Origin: Peterkaempfera podocarpi
GTDB lineage: Bacteria > Actinomycetota > Actinomycetes > Streptomycetales > Streptomycetaceae
DNA length: 64,000 bases
NCBI RefSeq assembly: GCF_042466665.1
Contig: NZ_CP162102.1
Span: 2,108,001-2,172,000, forward strand
Reading direction: 5' to 3'
Shown: in pieces, positions 34,684-43,550 of the stretch
How positions within the stretch are numbered: the stretch's first letter is position 1
Layout: the number at the start of each line of letters is the position of its first letter
Position numbers and translations under genes: made by a program
The notes under the pieces: model-generated
What the model was told of the DNA's origin: nothing
The model's input: the letters and a program-made list of their open reading frames with translations, nothing else
Databases searched by the model: none

Positions 34684-36059
34684 ATGACGAGCAGGCTGCC
34701 AGCGTTCCCCGAGGGCTTCCTGTGGGGTGTGTCCACGGCCGCGTACCAGATCGAGGGGGCGGTCGAGGAGGACGGCCGGGGGCCGTCCGTCTGGGACACC
34801 TTCGCGCACACGCCCGGCCGGGTCCGCGACGGCCACACCGGCGACACCGCCTGCGACCACTACCACCGCTGGCCCGAGGACCTGGAGCTGCTCGGCGGCC
34901 TCGGGGTGGGCGCCTACCGCTTCTCCATCTCCTGGCCCCGCGTCCAGCCGGACGGCAGCGGCGCCCCCAACCCCAAGGGCCTGGACTTCTACGACCGGCT
35001 GGTCGACGCACTGGTGGAGCGCGGTGCGAACCCGTCCCCACCCTCTACCACTGGGACCTGCCGCAGCCCCTGGAGGACCGCGGCGGCTGGCTGGACCGCG
35101 ACACCCCCCACCGCTTCGCCGAGTACGCCGCCCTGGCCGCCGAACGGCTGGCTGACCGGGTGGGACGCTGGATCACCCTCAACGAGCCGCTGGTGCACAT
35201 GGCCGAGGGCTACGCCTTCGGCACCCACGCCCCCGGCCGGGCCCTGCTCTTCGACGCCCTGCCCGCCGGCCACCACCAGTTGCTCGGCCACGGCCTGGGC
35301 GTCGCCGCGCTGCGGGCGCACGGCGCCCGCCGAGTGCTGCTGACCAACAACTGCACCCCCGTCGTGCCGGCAAGCGACTCGCCCGAGGACATCGCCGCCG
35401 CGGACGTCTACGACGCCTTCCACAACCGGCTGTTCAACGACCCCGTGCTGCTGGGCAGCCACCCCGACCTGACCGCGGTGGGGCTGCCCGCCGAGCCGCC
35501 CTGGATCCGCGACGGGGACCTGGAGACCATCAGCGCCCCACTGGACGCCCTGGGTATCAACTACTACAACCCCACCCGCATCGCGGCCGCCGCACCCGGC
35601 AGCGGCCTGCCGTTCGACATGGTGCCGATCGAGGGCGTGCCCACCACCGCCTTCGGCTGGCCGGTGGTCCCGGACGGCCTCCACGACCTGCTCATCGGTC
35701 TGCAGCAGCGGTACGGCACGGCCCTGCCACCGATCCTGGTCACCGAGAACGGCTGCTCGGTCGAGGACTCCGTGGACGGCGACGGCCGGGTCCGCGACAC
35801 CGCCCGCATCGACTACCTCGACGGCCATCTGCGGGCGCTGCACCGGGCGATCGGCGAGGGTGTCGATGTCCGCGGCTACTTCGTCTGGTCGCTGCTGGAC
35901 AACTTCGAGTGGTCCGACGGCTACCACCAGCGTTTCGGCCTGGTCCATGTCGACTACGCCACCCAGCGCCGCACCCCCAAGGACTCCTACCACTGGCTGC
36001 GCACCGCCCTCGCCGGGCCGCTCCCGGCAGGTCCCGGCCCTCGGGCCGGGGAGGACTGA
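34684..36059 (+). pseudogene. GH1 beta-glucosidase, one-base frameshift
   Basis: About 458 residues when joined. ATG 34684 with GAGGAGG upstream. Frame 1 (34684 to about 35028) has FPEGFLWGVSTAAYQIEG and the SISWPRVQPDG block. Frame 2 (to 36059) continues VPTLYHWDLPQPL, acid/base NEPLVHMAEG, nucleophile LVTENGCS and GYFVWSLLDNFEW. The break is at about 35026-35030 (GCG-AAC); one extra G there would restore the frame. All catalytic residues are intact, so a sequencing error or very recent mutation is likely. Cleaves cellobiose-type glucosides; fits with the CebR-controlled CBM2 gene. Confidence 0.9.
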
Positions 36060-36124
36060 CACGGGGGACCCGCCTCGGCGACCTGCTGCCCACGGGTGTC
36101 CGTGCCGCCCCCGGTACGGGCAGC

Positions 36125-36379
36125 ATGTCAGCCGACAGGCCGCACCCTCCGTCACCCCGGGCGAGGGCGGTCGTTGTACGCGTCGTGGAGACCACGCGCA
36201 TCCCCCGCCAGCTCCCGCCCCCCGCGGAAGCCGCCCGCCCCCGCTCCGCCCCGCCCGCCGCCTGGCTGGACACCCCGCTCTTCGCGTCGCTCGCCGAGCA
36301 GTGGCGCGCCGGCGGCCGCGCCGTCCCCGGCCTCCCCGACGCCGAGTGGAACCACCTCACCCGCAGGCCCCCCGGCTGA
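36125..36379 (+). CDS. Small conserved-looking hypothetical protein
   Basis: 84 residues (ATG 36125). Pro-rich N-terminus, then an ordered-looking half WLDTPLFASLAEQWRAGGR and AEWNHLTRRPPG. Codon bias matches real genes here. A GTG near 36171 could be the true start. No function assigned. Confidence 0.5.
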   Translation: MSADRPHPPSPRARAVVVRVVETTRIPRQLPPPAEAARPRSAPPAAWLDTPLFASLAEQWRAGGRAVPGLPDAEWNHLTRRPPG

Positions 36380-36483
36380 CTCCGCGCCGCACCCCCGGCC
36401 GGGGGCGGGATTTGCCGCGCCCGGCGGCGCGGCGGAGGATGGCCCGCGGACCGACGGAAGGCCGCTGGGACAAGGGAGACCGC

Positions 36484-37653
36484 ATGAGTGCGAGGCCGCT
36501 GCTCAACCGCAGGCTCGACGGGATGGGCACCACCATCTTCGCCGAGATGTCGGCACTGGCCGTCAGGACCGGTTCGATCAACCTCGGCCAGGGCTTCCCG
36601 GACACGGACGGCCCCGAGGAGATCCGCGAGGCCGCCGTCCGCGCCCTGCGGGAGGGGAAGGGCAACCAGTACCCGCCCGGCCCGGGCATCCCGGAACTGC
36701 GCGCCGCGATCTCCGACCACCAGCAGCGCTTCTACGACCTCGCCTTCGACCCCGACAGCGAGGTCCTGGTCACCGCCGGCGCCACCGAGGCCATCGCCGC
36801 CACCATGCTGGCGCTGCTGGAGCCGGACGACGAGGTCATCGCCTTCGAGCCCTTCTACGACTCCTACGCCGCCTGCATCGCGATGGCCGGCGCGAAGCGC
36901 GTACCCCTCACCCTGCGCGCCCCGTCCTTCCGCCCAGACCTGGACGAGCTGCGCGCCAAGATCACCCCGCGGACCCGTCTCCTTCTCCTCAACACCCCGC
37001 ACAACCCGACCGGGATGGTCCTCACCGCCGACGAACAGAGCGCCATCGCCGCACTCGCCGTCGAACACGACCTGCTCGTCGTCACCGACGAGGTGTACGA
37101 GCACCTGGTCTTCGAGGGCACCCACCGCCCCATCGCGACCCTGCCCGGCATGCGCGAGCGCACGGTCACCATCGGTTCGGCCGGCAAGACCTTCTCCTTC
37201 ACCGGATGGAAGGTTGGATGGGTCACGGCGAACAGCTCGCTCGTCTCCGCCGTCCGAACGGCCAAGCAGTACCTGACGTACGTCAGCGCGGGCCCGTTCC
37301 AGTACGCGATCGCCGAAGCGCTGCGGCTGCCGGACTCGTACTTCGACGGCTTCCGCGCCGACCTCCGCCGCAAGCGCGACCTGCTCGGCGACGGTCTGCG
37401 CGCGGCCGGATTCGAGGTCTACCAGCCTCAGGGCACGTACTTCATCACCACCGACATCACGCCCTTCGGCGAGAAGGACGCCTACGCCTTCTGCCGCTCC
37501 CTCCCCGAACGCTGCGGCGTCGTCGCCATCCCCAACTCCGTGTTCTACGACGACCCCGACGCTGGCCGCAGCCAGGTCCGCTTCACCTTCTGCAAGAAGG
37601 ACGACGTTCTCCAGGAGGCCGCCGACCGCCTGCAACGCCTGGCGTCGTCCTGA
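36484..37653 (+). CDS. PLP-dependent aminotransferase class I/II
   Basis: 389 residues. Fold-type I aminotransferase of the MalY/YbdL/DapC-like group. Motifs: NLGQGFPDTDGP at the start, LVTAGATEAI, NTPHNPTGMVL, D in VVTDEVYEHLVFEG, and PLP-Lys in SAGKTFSFTGWKVGW near residue 235. Substrate could be methionine, kynurenine or succinyl-diaminopimelate. ATG with AAGGGAG upstream. Remarkable: its 3' end (about the last 90 codons) has a second, diverged copy at 43197-43481, on the far side of the low-GC island. Confidence 0.92.
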   Translation: MSARPLLNRRLDGMGTTIFAEMSALAVRTGSINLGQGFPDTDGPEEIREAAVRALREGKGNQYPPGPGIPELRAAISDHQQRFYDLAFDPDSEVLVTAGATEAIAATMLALLEPDDEVIAFEPFYDSYAACIAMAGAKRVPLTLRAPSFRPDLDELRAKITPRTRLLLLNTPHNPTGMVLTADEQSAIAALAVEHDLLVVTDEVYEHLVFEGTHRPIATLPGMRERTVTIGSAGKTFSFTGWKVGWVTANSSLVSAVRTAKQYLTYVSAGPFQYAIAEALRLPDSYFDGFRADLRRKRDLLGDGLRAAGFEVYQPQGTYFITTDITPFGEKDAYAFCRSLPERCGVVAIPNSVFYDDPDAGRSQVRFTFCKKDDVLQEAADRLQRLASS

Positions 37654-37725
37654 GCTCACCCCCCTTCACCCCGAATGAGACCGAGGCAAGGCCACCACGG
37701 GCTTGAGCGGGTCCGACTGCCAAGA

Positions 37726-37753
37726 CGGTCTGCACTCATTCGAGTGCAGACCG
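37726..37753 (+). terminator. Terminator of the aminotransferase gene
   Basis: Perfect 12-base arms (CGGTCTGCACTC / GAGTGCAGACCG) with ATTC loop, 72 bases past the aminotransferase stop. Confidence 0.8.
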
Positions 37754-37798
37754 GCCGATCGAACTCGGCAGTACCCACAACCCCGTAGCGTCGCCAAA

Positions 37799-38161
37799 GT
37801 GGAGTCCAGACGCGTAGCCCAAGGCGTGCCGCTTAAGGAGTACCAGCTGACGTGTGGGGATCACAGTCGGCAGGAAGAGGCGGTGGCCATCGCGGACTGG
37901 GTGCAGCGCCAACTGGCCAAGGCACCGCCATGGTCCGACGAAAAGTTCGAGGCCATCCAGGAACTGCTGGGTCCGCCTCCTCATCCCTCGGAGTTCGTGC
38001 GCTGGCGGGTGCGCCTGTACTGCGGGCATATCCGGGAGGTCAGGCGTTTGCGGAGCCAGGAACGGCCCGACGGAGGAGTCACCCACCAAGAGCGCTGCAC
38101 GGAGTGTGGCGTCGCCCCCTCGGTGATCGTGGCGTTCGAACCGCTTGCCGACGGCGGTTGA
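37799..38161 (+). CDS. Hypothetical protein with C-terminal zinc-ribbon Cys
   Basis: About 120 residues from GTG 37799 (GTG 37826, closer to AAGG, is also possible; the TTG further upstream would start before the terminator hairpin). Helical middle with ADWVQRQLAKAPPWSDEKFE, then RLYCGHIREVRRL and CTECG, a C-x-H and C-x-x-C set able to bind zinc. Family not recognised; similar short proteins occur among actinomycete accessory genes. First gene of the island. Confidence 0.6.
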   Translation: MESRRVAQGVPLKEYQLTCGDHSRQEEAVAIADWVQRQLAKAPPWSDEKFEAIQELLGPPPHPSEFVRWRVRLYCGHIREVRRLRSQERPDGGVTHQERCTECGVAPSVIVAFEPLADGG

Positions 38162-38512
38162 TCACTGCCCCGTTTTCGGAGAAGGGGAGTGCGACCGCGC
38201 GTTGATGCTGTGCGCGCGACGCGTTCTCGGCTGAGAGCGGTATTCGGTCAAACCTTCACCGATCCAGGCCGGTTGAGCGCAATGTCGCGTTTGCGGTCTG
38301 GTGGTTCCAGGACTTCACCATGATGATGCCCGCCGTGTCAGCGAACGGGGGGCGGCAATGGGGTTCGGTCGGGGACTGCGTGTACGAGAGGGGCGTGCCC
38401 CGGAAGGGATGGTCGACGGGCCCGCAGTGCCGGTTCAAGTCAGCCCTGCCACCTCTGCCGGCGGCGGCCACGGCGAGGTGGACCCGACCTCGTCGGAGGT
38501 GACAAGGCTGCT
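38162..38512. other. Island intergenic stretch
   Basis: 350 bases without convincing gene. An imperfect hairpin (CACTGCCCC with GGGGAGTG) at 38163-38192 may terminate the zinc-ribbon gene; the rest should hold the promoter of the membrane-protein operon, not recognised. Confidence 0.4.
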
Positions 38513-40141
38513 GTGCCAAGCCGTCACACCCGTCCCGACCGGGTGAAGGCCGTCAAGGTGTGGTGGAGCAAGATCCGGGGCAAGGATCAGAAACCGAACA
38601 AGCCGCGGCGCAGCACTCGCAGACGCATCTATCTGGAGGGCAGCGACGACTGCCCTCCCCTGGGTGAGCCCATGGCCCAGTGGGTACGAGATCACGTCCT
38701 GCACGGGCCGCCGCTGCCTGTGCCGTCGTACGGATTCGACCTTGTGCCCGTCGTCGCGCACAGTCTGCGCGCACGGCGACGCCGATGGCTGCGGCGAACA
38801 CTCGTCCTGCTCCTCGTCATCGCCGTCGCGTACGAGGTTCCCCGTGCCGCCGTCGTATGGGCAGGCGCCGTTTTGCTGGCTTGCCTCATGTGGTGGGCCG
38901 GGCTACGGGCGGCCCGCAAGGGCAAGAAGTCGAGGCTGGCGCCCTCGCCCCGTCTGGCGTACCTCGTTCTGTGTGTGCCCTGGATACTCGCCGTAGTGCC
39001 CTACGAGCCGATACGCGGTGAGGCGGTCACCCTGCGAACCGGGCTGCTCCTGCTGCCGTTCGTCCTGCTGGCCGGAGCCGTGCTCGTCTGTGCGGGAGAT
39101 CGCCTCATGGCGCGGGTTGGGTTGTCCAGGATCGTCCGGGACGGCATCGCGTCTGACCGCCTGCCCTGGGCATCGGCGAAGGCCACGCGTCGGATGGCTC
39201 TCATCAGCGACGAGCAGACACGGCTCGAATTGCCCTATGACCATCCGGAAACTTTCGTCGGAGCCGGACGCTATGTATGGGGCGTGGCTGACATCGGTAT
39301 CCCGCTCAAGCCCAAGGATCCAGAGGTATCGATCAAGCCCTTCGGCGAGCGGGAGCTACTGCGGCGGATGGGCGACGCGCTCAGAGAACTGGGCCGTGGC
39401 GCACGGGAGATCACCGACCCCCTGCCCGGTTTCTCCGTCACGGAGATTCTCGGGCTGCCGTCCGAGCTGTGGCTGCGACGGACCCGTGCCGCGAAATTGG
39501 AGCTGCCGGACCTGCGCGGCCGGGGTCGCCGGTCACCGTCCAGCGTGCCGGACCGACTGTATTTGCGGGCGCAGTGCGTCAGTTGGGACGGCCAGGTCGT
39601 GGTCACCCTGTTCGCGCATGCCGCACTGGAGGCAGGCGAACTACGGCTTACCCTGCGCCCCCACGTGATGACGCCCCTCTACAACGAGCTGAGGGTGACA
39701 GACTCACCCGTGGCCAAACGCGGAGCGAGACTGTACGGCTGGGTGGTGGTGCAGGCCCTGCTCGACTCCGTCCACGGGCCGCTCGCACTGTGGCAGAGGC
39801 TGACCCGGCTCGCCCTCGGAGTCCAGTCGGACGGCAGCCGGGCCGAGGAAAAGGATCCGGTCAGCCTCCGTGATCGGTACTCCACCGAAGAAGTTACCGA
39901 CATGCATCAGGCCGACGACGCGAAGCGGCACGTCGTCCTCATGCAGACCTGCGTCTTCCGGGCTGTCTCCGCGTACCTCGAAGAACTGGGCGTGGACACC
40001 GTTGCGTACGAGCGCCAGGTGGCCGCGGTCATCACCAACATCCAGGTCTACGGCGACAACAACGCACCCATCCAGAACGTCGCCGGCAGCGGCATCAGCA
40101 GCGTCGGCCAAGACAACAAAGCTCAAGGAGGAGGAAGTTGA
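38513..40141 (+). CDS. Island membrane protein with C-terminal amyloid-like motif
   Basis: 542 residues, GTG start with AAGG 5 bases upstream. Very basic N-terminus (residues 10-40), soluble stretch, four membrane helices at about 96-108, 112-130, 149-165 and 176-193, then a large soluble domain (200-500) of unknown family. The last 30 residues are Gly/Asn/Gln-rich: YGDNNAPIQNVAGSG at 513 on, then ISSVGQ. This motif is repeated near the N-terminus of the next protein (10 of 16 positions identical). The stop and the next start share one base (TGATG), and the next ribosome site AAGGAGGAGG lies in the last codons. I infer a membrane partner that passes a signal by homotypic motif assembly. Confidence 0.7.
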   Translation: MPSRHTRPDRVKAVKVWWSKIRGKDQKPNKPRRSTRRRIYLEGSDDCPPLGEPMAQWVRDHVLHGPPLPVPSYGFDLVPVVAHSLRARRRRWLRRTLVLLLVIAVAYEVPRAAVVWAGAVLLACLMWWAGLRAARKGKKSRLAPSPRLAYLVLCVPWILAVVPYEPIRGEAVTLRTGLLLLPFVLLAGAVLVCAGDRLMARVGLSRIVRDGIASDRLPWASAKATRRMALISDEQTRLELPYDHPETFVGAGRYVWGVADIGIPLKPKDPEVSIKPFGERELLRRMGDALRELGRGAREITDPLPGFSVTEILGLPSELWLRRTRAAKLELPDLRGRGRRSPSSVPDRLYLRAQCVSWDGQVVVTLFAHAALEAGELRLTLRPHVMTPLYNELRVTDSPVAKRGARLYGWVVVQALLDSVHGPLALWQRLTRLALGVQSDGSRAEEKDPVSLRDRYSTEEVTDMHQADDAKRHVVLMQTCVFRAVSAYLEELGVDTVAYERQVAAVITNIQVYGDNNAPIQNVAGSGISSVGQDNKAQGGGS

Positions 40142-40542
40142 TGGCTGTAGGACGTCGCCGCCCCGAACCGGAACAGGGACACGGCTCGGGTATCAGCATC
40201 GGCGGCAACAACATCGCCCCGCTCCAGAACGTGGTCGGGCAGAACATCTCGAACGTCCACCAGTCCGCGTCCGTCGAGACCCCCACCGTCAGCATGGAGA
40301 CCGTGCGCGATCTCCTTGCCGCATTCCGCACCGAGGTGGATCAGAGCGGATCGGTCCTGCCGAACGCGCAGGTGCTCCGCGCCATGGCGGACTCCATCGA
40401 CAACTCGCTGACAGCCTCGGATGCACCGGCGATTGGAGCGCTGCGCGGGGCTGTGCAAGCGTTGCCGGCCTTGGTGGCAGGGACCGTGGTGCAGCAGGGG
40501 GGTGACGCGCTCGCTCACGCCATTGCCGGATGGCTCAGCTGA
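40141..40542 (+). CDS. Small helical protein with N-terminal amyloid-like motif
   Basis: 133 residues. Residues 18-41 read ISIGGNNIAPLQNVVG then QNISNVHQ, matching the C-terminal tail of the preceding protein. Residues 50-133 are helical: VSMETVRDLLAAFRTEVDQS, then a polar middle and a hydrophobic end (ALPALVAGTVVQQGGDALAH). Motif plus small helical domain next to a motif-bearing partner recalls bacterial amyloid-signalling effectors, where the helical domain may attack membranes. Function is inference. Overlaps the upstream stop by one base. Confidence 0.7.
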   Translation: MAVGRRRPEPEQGHGSGISIGGNNIAPLQNVVGQNISNVHQSASVETPTVSMETVRDLLAAFRTEVDQSGSVLPNAQVLRAMADSIDNSLTASDAPAIGALRGAVQALPALVAGTVVQQGGDALAHAIAGWLS

Positions 40543-40951
40543 GGTGGCAGCTGAGCCAATTCCTGGCTGGTCCCATGGACGATCCCGGTGGTCGGTATCG
40601 TCACGGTCTCACGCGGCAGCTTGCGGTCCGTGCTTCGCAGGCGCAACCAGCCGAGCGCCTCAGGGCTCGTTGCCTCCTCGGAGACCGGTCACTGGCCAGC
40701 ACTCTCTTCACCGTGTTCTCGAGACTCCTCTGGAGCTTCACGGTCATCCGGATGGGAAGCTGCTCAACCCGGAACGGGCACGAGGGCCCTCTTACGACGG
40801 CTGAAACCAAACGGTATCGGCCAATGTCGCGTGAGGTGCCTGAAGAGATGGCGTGGAGTTACCACTTGGAGGCTTGATCGCTGGCAGGATCGGTGCCTCT
40901 GAGCAGCGTGCACACGCGTGCGAATCGAAGTGGCAATGAGGTGGGGGCGGT
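40543..40951. other. Island intergenic stretch before the HNH gene
   Basis: About 410 bases. Short frames exist on both strands but none has a ribosome site, domain or codon bias of a gene. May hold remnants and the HNH gene promoter. Confidence 0.4.
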
Positions 40952-42616
40952 ATGGCCAGAGGGCCGGAGGTCAGTGAGCGCGTTCGCCGGGAGCTCTGGA
41001 GACTGGCAAACGGCATGTGCGAGATATGTCGGCGGGAGCTGGACCCTGGAACTGCCGGACGCACCCCAACGGCTCAGACGGCACACAATGTGGCACTCAG
41101 CGATCACGGTCCCCGAGCGGACCCCACCCTGCCGATCGAGGCCAGGAACGCTGCATCGAACCTCCTGTTGTTGTGCTCGACCTGCCACGACATCGTCGAC
41201 AAGAACAACGGGGCGGCGTACACCGTTGAGGAGTTGTCCAGGCTCAAGGCCGAGCACGAGACCTGGACCGCCGCCCTGAGGAAAGCCGGGCAGGCGTGGC
41301 GGATGAGCTACAGCAGCATCGACTACCTCAACGTACCGAGAGTTGCGATGCTTCCGGGCGGGGATGTCGTGCAGCAGGCGGCTCGACGTGCCGGCCTCGA
41401 CCCGACGCGGCCGTTCTCTGGGCAGGGGTTCGCCCCCGGGATGTTCGTCGGGACTGTGCGTCCCGTCTTCGAGTCGTGGCGAGGGCACGCTGTTCCTCTC
41501 GGCGAAGCGCGTCTGGACGCGATCCGGCAGGGGATGTACGTGGCGTTCAACGCGCCGATGCGTAGCCGCAACGTGTCCAACCGACCGTTTCCTCGGCCGC
41601 TCACCGGAACATGGCAAGACGACCCCTACCTGTCCTTTCGACTGGGCGGACGTACGGTCATGATCCGGTATGACCCGCAATGGCTCACCACCACTACCGC
41701 CGGCACGGACTTGGTCAGCGCAGCAGCAGAGCAGGCCACCTACGCGGGGATCGGCCTTGTCGTCGGTGAATCCGCCGATGCGATTCGGATCTCCGCGCTG
41801 TTCTTCGGGAAGCCACAGACCGCAGAAGGGGCGTTCATGAAGTACGTCATTCAGGGCGAGGGTGAAACCGTAGGGATGGTGTCTGTCGATGACTTCGAGA
41901 CAGGGTTGTCGTCGCACGGGGCGGGATCGCGGCTGCTGGGCGCTACTCGTGACCCGAGCAACGATGACGTCACTGTGGCACTGCACTTCAACGAACTTGA
42001 GGTCGACCCCGGGCAGATCCAGCGTGAGACGTTCCGGCAGCTGATGCGGGTGGTGCCGGAGTTCCGGCGCGATCTCACGGTCGCCGTGGGCAATCTCGTC
42101 ACCCACTCGGGGCTGACCGGCCTGCCGAAGCCGCTTGACATCGCAGCGGCCCACTTGGCGGGTGAGCCCAAGGTGTGGTCGACGCACTCCATCAACGCTC
42201 TGGGCACTCTGCTGGCGGACGTGGAAGTGGCCTTCGCCGTCGTCCGCGGCGTGCGCAGGGGCCAACTCGATGACTTGCACCAAGCGCTCCTGGCTGAGTC
42301 GAAGAGCTACCTCGGGGCGGTCGAGGTGAATCTTCGGCGCCCGACACACCAGCGTTTCTACGACGTGAGCCCTCGCTATCGGCTCGTCGAAGCGGATCTC
42401 CGACTGCTGTACAGCGCCAAGGAGTACTACGGGGAACTCGGCGACTGGGATCACAGACCTCACGAGCTGCTTGATGAGTGGGAATCGGAGGAGATCTTCA
42501 AGAGCGTGGCCTGGGAGGAGGACAAGGAACAAAGCGCTACTGACGAACGCCAGGCTGAGGAAGAGGTGTCCGGGTGGTTGGCCATGATGGACCCGGACCA
42601 GGGAGCAGCGGATTGA
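40952..42616 (+). CDS. HNH endonuclease-domain fusion protein
   Basis: 554 residues. N-terminal HNH nuclease about 10-85 with zinc and catalytic residues in order: CEIC (23-26), H-N (45-46), N70 and CSTCHDIVDKNNG (75 on). A linker helix (EELSRLKAEHETW) is followed by about 450 residues of unknown fold without membrane segments, acidic at the end (EEDKEQSATDERQAEEE). The long partner domain is probably the sensor or regulator of a nuclease used in defence. ATG 40952 with GAGG upstream. Island codon use. No methylase nearby, so not a classic restriction pair. Confidence 0.75.
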   Translation: MARGPEVSERVRRELWRLANGMCEICRRELDPGTAGRTPTAQTAHNVALSDHGPRADPTLPIEARNAASNLLLLCSTCHDIVDKNNGAAYTVEELSRLKAEHETWTAALRKAGQAWRMSYSSIDYLNVPRVAMLPGGDVVQQAARRAGLDPTRPFSGQGFAPGMFVGTVRPVFESWRGHAVPLGEARLDAIRQGMYVAFNAPMRSRNVSNRPFPRPLTGTWQDDPYLSFRLGGRTVMIRYDPQWLTTTTAGTDLVSAAAEQATYAGIGLVVGESADAIRISALFFGKPQTAEGAFMKYVIQGEGETVGMVSVDDFETGLSSHGAGSRLLGATRDPSNDDVTVALHFNELEVDPGQIQRETFRQLMRVVPEFRRDLTVAVGNLVTHSGLTGLPKPLDIAAAHLAGEPKVWSTHSINALGTLLADVEVAFAVVRGVRRGQLDDLHQALLAESKSYLGAVEVNLRRPTHQRFYDVSPRYRLVEADLRLLYSAKEYYGELGDWDHRPHELLDEWESEEIFKSVAWEEDKEQSATDERQAEEEVSGWLAMMDPDQGAAD

Positions 42617-42749
42617 TGGCCCCTGAACCCCGTAGGCGTACAGCACTCTCCGCTCGCACCTCGCCGTAGACAGATCCTGGGGACCCCGTGGCCACCGGTG
42701 GCCGGTGGCACGGTGTCCTCCAGGGCGAGCACCCGGGGTAGTCCACGGA

Positions 42750-43190
42750 CTATGGCTCGCACCGTGGTGGCCGTGGCCCGGCCAGACGCAGGTCTGACAG
42801 GACTTGGTGAGCGAGTTCGAAGGGCTGGTTTCGGGGGCCGTGGGGTACGGAGGTGGCGGATTCGAAACCGCGCTGTGCGGCGAGGGCTCTGGGGCCTACC
42901 AGCCCGGTGAGCCGGTAATGCCGCCAGAGGGGAATCGGCCGACGGGCATCGACCACGATGAGGTCGGGCCGACGCCAGATGACCAGCGCCCAGGGTCCCC
43001 CGTCGGAGTCAGAGCCCGAGCTGGCCCAGGCTCCGACCAGGGGCGCGTCTTCGGCTGCGCCGACTGCTTCGAGTGCCACCAGCGCGGGGTTGCTGAAGCG
43101 GCCGGTGACATGGAGCAGGAGTCGTCCGTGGCGATGTACGTCGCGCCCCTTCTCGGCGAGGGACCATACGGCGTCGGCGAGGGGATCGTC
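42750..43190 (-). pseudogene. Truncated ORF of unknown family at the island edge
   Basis: Minus-strand frame with protein-like sequence (SLAEKGRDVHRHGRLLLHV, then GPWALVIWRRPDLIVVDAR and LWRHYRLTGLVGPRALAAQ) ending at a stop at 42750. No start is found: at about 43190 it runs into the aminotransferase remnant. It looks like the last about 145 codons of a gene cut by the junction. Family unknown. Confidence 0.5.
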
Positions 43191-43196
43191 CTGGAC

Positions 43197-43481
43197 GACG
43201 TCCGACGCCTCGCGGCGGGGCTCGCCGACGCCGGCTTCGAGGTCCACGCTCCGCAGGGCACCTACTTCATCACCACCGACATCGCCCGTCTCGCCCCCGG
43301 CGTGGACGCGTTGGCCTTCTGCCGCTCCCTGCCGGAGCGCTGCGGCGTGGTCGCCGTCCCCAGCTCCGTCTTCTACGACCACCCCACGGCCGGGCGCACC
43401 CAGGTCCGCTTCGCCTTCTGCAAGCAGCCCGACGTCCTCACCGAGGCGGCGGAGCGCCTCCGGAAGGCCTTCGCGGGCTGA
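43197..43481 (+). pseudogene. 3' fragment of a second aminotransferase copy
   Basis: About 94 codons homologous to the C-terminus of the aminotransferase at 36484-37653: DAGFEVHAPQGTYFITTDI, FCRSLPERCGVVAVPSSVFY and GRTQVRFAFCK, then the stop. No start or PLP part. The similarity is high but clearly diverged (for instance I/V, N/S, D/H changes), so it is an orthologous or paralogous tail, not a recent duplicate. Explained best as the remnant of the resident gene after an element replaced its upstream part. Confidence 0.85.
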
Positions 43482-43523
43482 GCGCGGCCGCCGGCAGGGG
43501 GTCGACCGAACAGGCCCCACCTC

Positions 43524-43550
43524 TGGTACATGAACTACTCTTGGTACATG
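43524..43550. promoter_or_regulatory. Direct repeats at the toxin-antitoxin start
   Basis: TGGTACATG occurs at 43524-43532 and 43542-43550, 18 bases apart, overlapping the first possible ATG codons of the antitoxin gene. Likely autoregulatory site of the ribbon-helix-helix antitoxin. Confidence 0.4.

Larger units (their letters stand above)
37654..43480. other. Accessory genomic island
   Basis: About 5.8 kb whose GC and codon use are visibly lower than the flanks. It lies between the intact aminotransferase gene and the truncated duplicate of its 3' end. Content: a small zinc-ribbon protein, a membrane/small-protein pair with shared motif, an HNH fusion protein and a truncated ORF. No integrase, transposase or tRNA att site is seen, so the insertion mode is inferred from the duplicated gene end only. 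Confidence 0.6.

Noticed and set aside
37654..43480. Prophage or ICE
   Set aside because: No integrase, replication, transfer, capsid or excision genes and no tRNA att site.
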